Source: Rikenellaceae bacterium (GTDB taxonomy: Bacteria > Bacteroidota > Bacteroidia > Bacteroidales > Rikenellaceae). From it: a DNA stretch of 8,283 bases. How positions within the stretch are numbered: the first letter of the stretch is position 1; each line of letters opens with the position of its first letter. Shown here piece by piece: positions 6,611 through 8,283 of the stretch. The notes under the pieces are model-generated. The model saw nothing but the letters and a program-made list of their open reading frames with translations. It was not told the DNA's origin and did not search any database. Made by a program: the position numbers and the translations under genes. The stretch covers positions 1 through 8,283 of the forward strand of contig JAJQAW010000359.1 in assembly GCA_021203585.1 (NCBI GenBank), written 5' to 3'.

Positions 6611-7412
6611 TAAGAAGGAACGAATTCATCGTATCGCAACGGCTTATTCCATTCGTATTGAATATTATCAGCGCCTTACCTCTACCAACGATCAGGCTAC
6701 TCGGCCCGGCCGAAAACAGGGTGATGTGATATGGGCGGAGGATCAAACACGGGGAAGAGGACAACGGGGAAATTACTGGCACAGCGAACCGGGAAAAAAT
6801 CTGACATTCTCCATGGTTCTCTTTCCGGAGGGAATGCTTGCCGAAGAGCAGTTTTACCTTTCCAAATTGGTTTCGGTGGCTTTGATAGAATCTTTGGCTG
6901 AGTATGGAATCCAAGCTGAAATCAAGTGGCCCAACGATATTTACATCGCAGATCAAAAAGTGGCCGGTATATTGATTGAAAACGACCTGCTCGGAGCTTG
7001 TATTACCCGAAGTATCCTGGGAGTGGGATTAAATGTCAATCAAACGGAATTCGATCCGGTTTTACCCAATCCGGTCTCCCTGCGGATGGTGTCCGGCCGC
7101 ACTGTGGATCGGCTGGAACTCCTGCAGGACATTATCGTTCGGGTTCTACATGGATATCAGCAGTGGGATCGGGGAGTGCGGGAGCGGATCGATGCCGCCT
7201 ACGATCGATCTCTATACCGCAGAAAAGGTACGCACCCGTTTCGGGAACCGGAAGGTCCGGTTTTTTGGGCCTCCATCGAAACGGTCTTGCCTTCCGGCGA
7301 ATTGGTGCTTCTCCGGGACAGCGGTGTAAAAAAGTCCTATCTCTTTAAAGAGGTGGAGTTCATGGTTGGGGAAACACCGGGGAGTCCGACAGCTCCGGAT
7401 GCTTCCGAATGA
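6603..7412 (+). CDS. birA: Biotin--[acetyl-CoA-carboxylase] ligase, monofunctional
   Basis: Activates biotin with ATP to biotinyl-5'-AMP and transfers it to the lysine of biotin carboxyl carrier proteins. The 269-residue product contains only the catalytic and C-terminal domains: TSTND (26-30), the biotinyl-AMP loop GRGQRGNYW (51-59), EPGKNLTFS (62-70), and KWPNDI (108-113) with Lys108, then KVAGILIE (119-126). A small C-terminal barrel-like domain follows, with G(E)LVLL and YLFKEVEF. The N-terminal winged-helix of E. coli BirA is absent, so it should not act as a biotin-operon repressor. The start at 6603 gives MLDKKERIHR and an 8-base overlap ATGCTTGA with the transporter gene, suggesting translational coupling. 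An in-frame ATG at 6573 is possible but would overlap by 38 bases. The last about 17 codons overlap the convergent glycosyltransferase gene and encode a Pro/Ser-rich tail beyond the conserved domain. Confidence 0.95.
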   Translation: MLDKKERIHRIATAYSIRIEYYQRLTSTNDQATRPGRKQGDVIWAEDQTRGRGQRGNYWHSEPGKNLTFSMVLFPEGMLAEEQFYLSKLVSVALIESLAEYGIQAEIKWPNDIYIADQKVAGILIENDLLGACITRSILGVGLNVNQTEFDPVLPNPVSLRMVSGRTVDRLELLQDIIVRVLHGYQQWDRGVRERIDAAYDRSLYRRKGTHPFREPEGPVFWASIETVLPSGELVLLRDSGVKKSYLFKEVEFMVGETPGSPTAPDASE

Positions 7413-8283
7413 TGGCTACGTGCCGTACTAAATTGGGATTATACCGTTTATGTCCGGTTTTGCGCCAATTATTGTCGAAGGTGTCGATGTGTTCGATCGT
7501 GACATTTTTACCGGCAAATAAACTGTCGACCGAAATACCGCTGACAAAGACAAACGGTGTACGATCCAGCACCAGAGTATCTTGGTCTATGTGAAGCGGA
7601 CGAATGGTTTTGTTGGATTCATAGACCAACTCCATACGTAATTCTTCGGCCGCATGGTAATATAACGGTAGGCCCTCCACGGCCTTATGGTCGCGTAAAG
7701 CACGGATACTGTGCCGCTCCTCGTTGATGAACAGTTTACCGAAAGGTATCAGGCAGATGGTTTCGACCATGATCATGGCGGCGATAACCGCTAAAAATAC
7801 AGAAACAACCCGAATCCCCTTCGGGTTCCAGATCGAACGCAGGATCCAAAAACATAAACTCCAGCTTATGATTCCCGAAAGAACTAACAAGAAGAGAGAA
7901 ATCTGTTCTTCCCGGTAAAAGATCAGATACAACGCCATCGGGATGGATGCTAAAACCAAGGCAATCACAAGGGCGTTAATCCGAAAAATCCATTGATCTC
8001 TGGAAGCCATGTGGTTTTTGAACAGGTTGTAGAAATAAAAACCCATAACCAGAGAGCCGGGAATCAAAATCGGCAACAAATAACGGGTTTTCTTTTCCGG
8101 GATCAGCGATAGCAGGATCAAAGCGGTGAGAAGCCATAGAAGGGAAAATCGGTATTCTTTGCGGTAAGTGAGTGTTTTAAAGGAGAAATAGGAGAGGATG
8201 GCCGTGATAAAAAACAAGGCCCAAATCCCTGCCTCGGCCGGGAATTGCCAGTAATAATAAATAGGGCGGACATTGTGGTTAAT
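7360..8283 (-). CDS. ArnT/PMT-like membrane glycosyltransferase (partial, N-terminus beyond right edge)
   Basis: The minus-strand frame is open from the window edge through 307 codons to a TGA at 7360-7362, so only the C-terminal part is seen. It has about six hydrophobic segments (about window residues 21-35, 46-62, 68-88, 100-125, 128-150 and 155-180). A soluble C-terminal domain of about 120 residues follows and ends ...DSPVFPQP. EKKTRYLLP (8071-8097), placed between two membrane helices, is the typical IPEKK-RY-LLP stretch of ArnT/GT39-type glycosyltransferases, which move a sugar from a polyprenyl-phosphate carrier to lipid A, protein or another envelope acceptor. The catalytic N-terminal loops lie outside the window, so donor and acceptor cannot be named. 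A TTG at 8215-8217 is an internal codon, not the start. Its 3' end overlaps birA by 53 bp in convergent orientation. Confidence 0.82.
   Translation of the reverse strand: MNHNVRPIYYYWQFPAEAGIWALFFITAILSYFSFKTLTYRKEYRFSLLWLLTALILLSLIPEKKTRYLLPILIPGSLVMGFYFYNLFKNHMASRDQWIFRINALVIALVLASIPMALYLIFYREEQISLFLLVLSGIISWSLCFWILRSIWNPKGIRVVSVFLAVIAAMIMVETICLIPFGKLFINEERHSIRALRDHKAVEGLPLYYHAAEELRMELVYESNKTIRPLHIDQDTLVLDRTPFVFVSGISVDSLFAGKNVTIEHIDTFDNNWRKTGHKRYNPNLVRHVAIIRKHPELSDSPVFPQP

Noticed and set aside
7393..7410. Possible small hairpin (CGGA/TCCG) at the end of birA as a bidirectional terminator
   Set aside because: Only about four pairs and no T-rich run on either side; not enough to call a terminator.
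1..8283. Search for a mobile element, CRISPR array, phage or defence island, tRNA/rRNA, or unknown gene cluster
   Set aside because: All long frames are assigned to conserved families, genes are tightly packed, and I found no terminal inverted repeats, spaced direct repeats, integrase/transposase motifs or tRNA-like cloverleaf.

Overview
The window looks like an ordinary chromosomal housekeeping segment from a member of the Bacteroidota, most likely near Bacteroidales. Three things point there. Two start-proximal regions carry the TAnnTTTG type of -7 promoter element. Purine-rich Shine-Dalgarno sequences are largely missing before the start codons. The proteins also have Bacteroidota-style architecture: a signal peptidase I with a long insertion between its catalytic residues, a biotin ligase without a DNA-binding domain, and a Na/Pi transporter fused to a PhoU-like tail. 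Base composition looks close to balanced. Genus cannot be assigned from what is visible.

Left part, minus strand (1-1810): dapB is followed after one base by lepB, which runs off the left edge. This pair is transcribed away from a 154-bp divergent intergenic region (1811-1964).

Middle, plus strand (1965-4728): truA, galK and dapD form a tight probable operon with gaps of 9 and 28 bp. It starts at a good Bacteroidota promoter and ends at a long imperfect hairpin (4737-4787). DapB makes the substrate of DapD, so two consecutive steps of the diaminopimelate/lysine pathway sit back to back on opposite strands.

Right part, plus strand (4804-7412): a new promoter sits in the T-rich tract behind the hairpin and drives a Na+/phosphate cotransporter with a PhoU-like domain. 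Its leader can form alternative hairpins. The transporter overlaps birA by 8 bp. The last gene, on the minus strand (7360-8283, running off the right edge), is the C-terminal part of an ArnT/PMT-like membrane glycosyltransferase, and it overlaps the end of birA tail to tail by 53 bp.

I see no mobile element, CRISPR array, tRNA, rRNA or unfamiliar multi-gene system. Every long reading frame belongs to a known family. The most interesting unexplained signals are regulatory: the folded leader of the transporter, the terminator/promoter overlap before it, and the birA/glycosyltransferase antisense overlap.
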